Assembly: GCA_019244985.1 (NCBI GenBank)
Contig: JAFASB010000183.1
Span: forward strand, 1-8,009
From: Acidimicrobiia bacterium
GTDB taxonomy: Bacteria; Actinomycetota; Acidimicrobiia; Acidimicrobiales; AC-14
DNA: 8,009 bases
Reading direction: 5' to 3'
The notes beneath the pieces were generated by a model. That model made no database searches and was not told the DNA's origin. It saw only the letters and a program-made list of their open reading frames with translations. The position numbers were made by a program, and so were the translations under genes. This document shows positions 7,220 to 8,009 of the stretch, one piece after another; position 1 is the first letter of the stretch, and every line of letters starts with the position of its first letter.

Positions 7220-7356
7220 AGGTACGTGAAGATCATCATCTGGGTGGCGTAGGCGACCAGGACACCGTTCTCGTCCCACAACATCGCCTCCGCGGACGCC
7301 CGGCCGTCGTCGGCCCATCGCGACAAGGAGGACGAACGTGGCGAAGATGCGGCTTC
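7216..7356 (-). pseudogene. 3' remnant of an acyl-CoA thioesterase (hot-dog fold) gene
   Basis: Reading the minus strand back from TAG 7216-7218 gives a C-terminus of hot-dog acyl-CoA thioesterase type: LSRWADDGRASAEAMLW, then DENGVLVAYATQMMIFTYL and stop. The pattern of an acidic or polar residue before GRASAEA, a W(D)E(N)G turn and a final ATQMM strand is characteristic of the last two beta strands in these enzymes. Further upstream the frame loses resemblance and meets TGA at 7357-7359, and no plausible start or N-terminal domain exists before the next gene, so only about 37 meaningful residues of an expected 250 or more remain. It looks like a gene truncated by deletion or rearrangement. 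The match is from memory of the family, not a search, and a chance resemblance cannot be excluded. Confidence 0.55.
7325..7331 (+). promoter_or_regulatory. Strong Shine-Dalgarno sequence (AAGGAGG) before a 31-codon ORF
   Basis: AAGGAGG is followed after 6 bases by GTG at 7338, the best ribosome binding site on the plus strand of this window. It may drive the short ORF and, by coupling, the HhH-GPD gene. It also lies antisense to Ser-Ser-Leu codons at the edge of the thioesterase remnant, so it could be coincidental. Confidence 0.4.
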
Positions 7357-7433
7357 TCATCGTCAGCGACTGCGGGAGTGCGCTACCGGCTGAGTGGATG
7401 GGGTGCAGGGCGTCCCTACGATGGGCCCGATGA
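7338..7433 (+). CDS. Possible 31-residue leader peptide upstream of the HhH-GPD gene
   Basis: GTG 7338 opens a 31-codon frame (MAKMRLLIVSDCGS..., ending SLRWAR) that stops at TGA 7431-7433. The stop overlaps the HhH-GPD start as ATGA (7430-7433). An ideal AAGGAGG sits 6 bases ahead of it, whereas the HhH-GPD ATG itself lacks a good ribosome binding site, so the ORF could serve as a translational leader. The short peptide matches no family I know. Alternatives are the stranded 5' end of a gene cut by the same event that truncated the thioesterase, or a chance frame. Confidence 0.35.
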   Translation: MAKMRLLIVSDCGSALPAEWMGCRASLRWAR

Positions 7434-8009
7434 AGCTCCCTCTCACCGGCGACGAGGCGGCTGACCGCCTCCTTGAAGACGACCCGTTGGCGCTCCTGGT
7501 CGGCATGCTGCTCGACCAGCAGGTCACGATGGAGAAGGCCTTCCACTCGCCGTACGATCTGATGGAACGGCTCGGTGGCCGCCTGGATGCGGCGGAGATC
7601 GCGTCGATGGACCCCGACAAGCTGCGCGCCGTCTTCGCTGAGCGACCCGCCCTCCACCGCTTCCCTGGTTCGATGGCGGGGCGGACCCACGAGCTGGCCA
7701 ACACCCTCGTCGAGCACTACGACGGGCGCGCCGAGCGGGTGTGGGAGACGGCGAAGGACGGCGCCGGCCTGCTCGCGAACCTCAAGGCGCTCCCCGGGTT
7801 CGGTGATCAGAAGGCGAAGATCTTCGTCGCCCTGCTGGCGAAGCGGATGGGCGTGCAGCCGCCGGGCTGGGAGGAAGCCGCCGGCTTCTACGCGCAGCAC
7901 GGGTGCTATTCGGTCGCCGACGTCGATGGTCCTGACAGTCTCGCCAAGGTGCGCGAGTACAAGCGGGCGGCGAAAGCCGAAGCGAAGGCGAAGACCAAGG
8001 CATCCAAGT
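7430..8009 (+). CDS. HhH-GPD family DNA-glycosylase-like protein (3' end cut by window edge)
   Basis: This encodes a small stand-alone member of the helix-hairpin-helix / Gly-Pro-Asp base-excision-repair superfamily, of a type I know as an uncharacterised actinobacterial HhH-GPD family of about 190-200 residues. Visible are 193 residues: the N-terminal helix with LALLVGMLLDQQV (20-32), which corresponds to the LxxQQ helix of AlkA/Nth-type enzymes, then ALHRFPGSMAGR (74-85), the hairpin LPGFGDQKAKIF (121-132) and SVADVDGPDSLAKVREYK (161-178). A Lys/Ala-rich tail (KAEAKAKTKASK) reaches the edge. No Fe-S cysteine cluster is present, and the usual VDTHV catalytic Asp after the hairpin is not seen, so glycosylase activity is uncertain. 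The start is ATG 7430; ATG 7421 (three residues longer) or GTG 7403/7394 are alternatives. DNA binding is inferred. Confidence 0.88.
   Translation, partial: MKLPLTGDEAADRLLEDDPLALLVGMLLDQQVTMEKAFHSPYDLMERLGGRLDAAEIASMDPDKLRAVFAERPALHRFPGSMAGRTHELANTLVEHYDGRAERVWETAKDGAGLLANLKALPGFGDQKAKIFVALLAKRMGVQPPGWEEAAGFYAQHGCYSVADVDGPDSLAKVREYKRAAKAEAKAKTKASK

Noticed and set aside
7302..7315. GGCCG-TCGT-CGGCC hairpin downstream of aceE as a terminator
   Set aside because: A 5-bp stem with no T-tract is expected by chance in GC-rich DNA, and it lies within the thioesterase remnant codons.
7133..7900. A 255-codon minus-strand open frame opposite the HhH-GPD gene, including a hydrophobic IFATFVLLVAM stretch
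   Set aside because: The plus strand clearly encodes an HhH-GPD protein here, and the hydrophobic stretch lies internally in a frame that also differs from the thioesterase remnant.

Overview
The window is GC-rich, by eye about two-thirds G+C or more, and densely packed with genes. It looks like a chromosomal segment from a high-GC actinobacterium. The evidence is a homodimeric-type pyruvate dehydrogenase E1 whose N-terminus (LPDIDPEETSEWL) closely resembles mycobacterial AceE, a stand-alone HhH-GPD protein of an actinobacterial type, and frequent GTG/TTG starts. The exact lineage cannot be told from the sequence; an Acidimicrobiia-like or related lineage is a guess. There are no rRNA, tRNA, CRISPR, insertion-sequence or phage signals.

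Layout. (1) Positions 3-146, plus strand: the C-terminal 47 residues of an unidentified protein. (2) Positions 163-4456, minus strand: a tightly overlapping three-gene operon. It starts at 4456 with a fusion of RNase HI to a YpsA/YspA-like SLOG domain. A GTGA stop/start overlap leads into hyuA (hydantoinase/oxoprolinase subunit A), and hyuB follows with a 28-bp overlap, a TTG start and a strong Shine-Dalgarno sequence. (3) Positions 4457-4528: a 72-bp divergent intergenic region that must hold the promoters for the operon and for aceE. (4) Positions 4529-7219, plus strand: full-length aceE. (5) Positions 7216-7429: a non-standard spacer holding, on the minus strand, the 3' remnant of a hot-dog acyl-CoA thioesterase gene whose stop overlaps the aceE stop in a shared CTAG, and, on the plus strand, a 31-codon ORF with an excellent ribosome binding site that overlaps the next gene by ATGA. 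(6) Positions 7430-8009, plus strand: an HhH-GPD DNA-glycosylase-like protein, nearly complete but cut by the window edge.

How the genes fit together. AceE is the decarboxylating component of the pyruvate dehydrogenase complex; its E2 and E3 partners are not here, as is usual in actinobacteria. HyuA and HyuB should form one ATP-dependent enzyme acting on a cyclic amide (hydantoin, 5-oxoproline or similar; substrate not determinable). The unusual part is the operon's first gene: RNase HI joined to a putative nucleotide-ligand-binding SLOG domain and translationally coupled to hydantoinase subunits. No complete novel defence or mobile system is evident. The RNase HI-SLOG fusion and its coupling to hyuAB are the most interesting observations.
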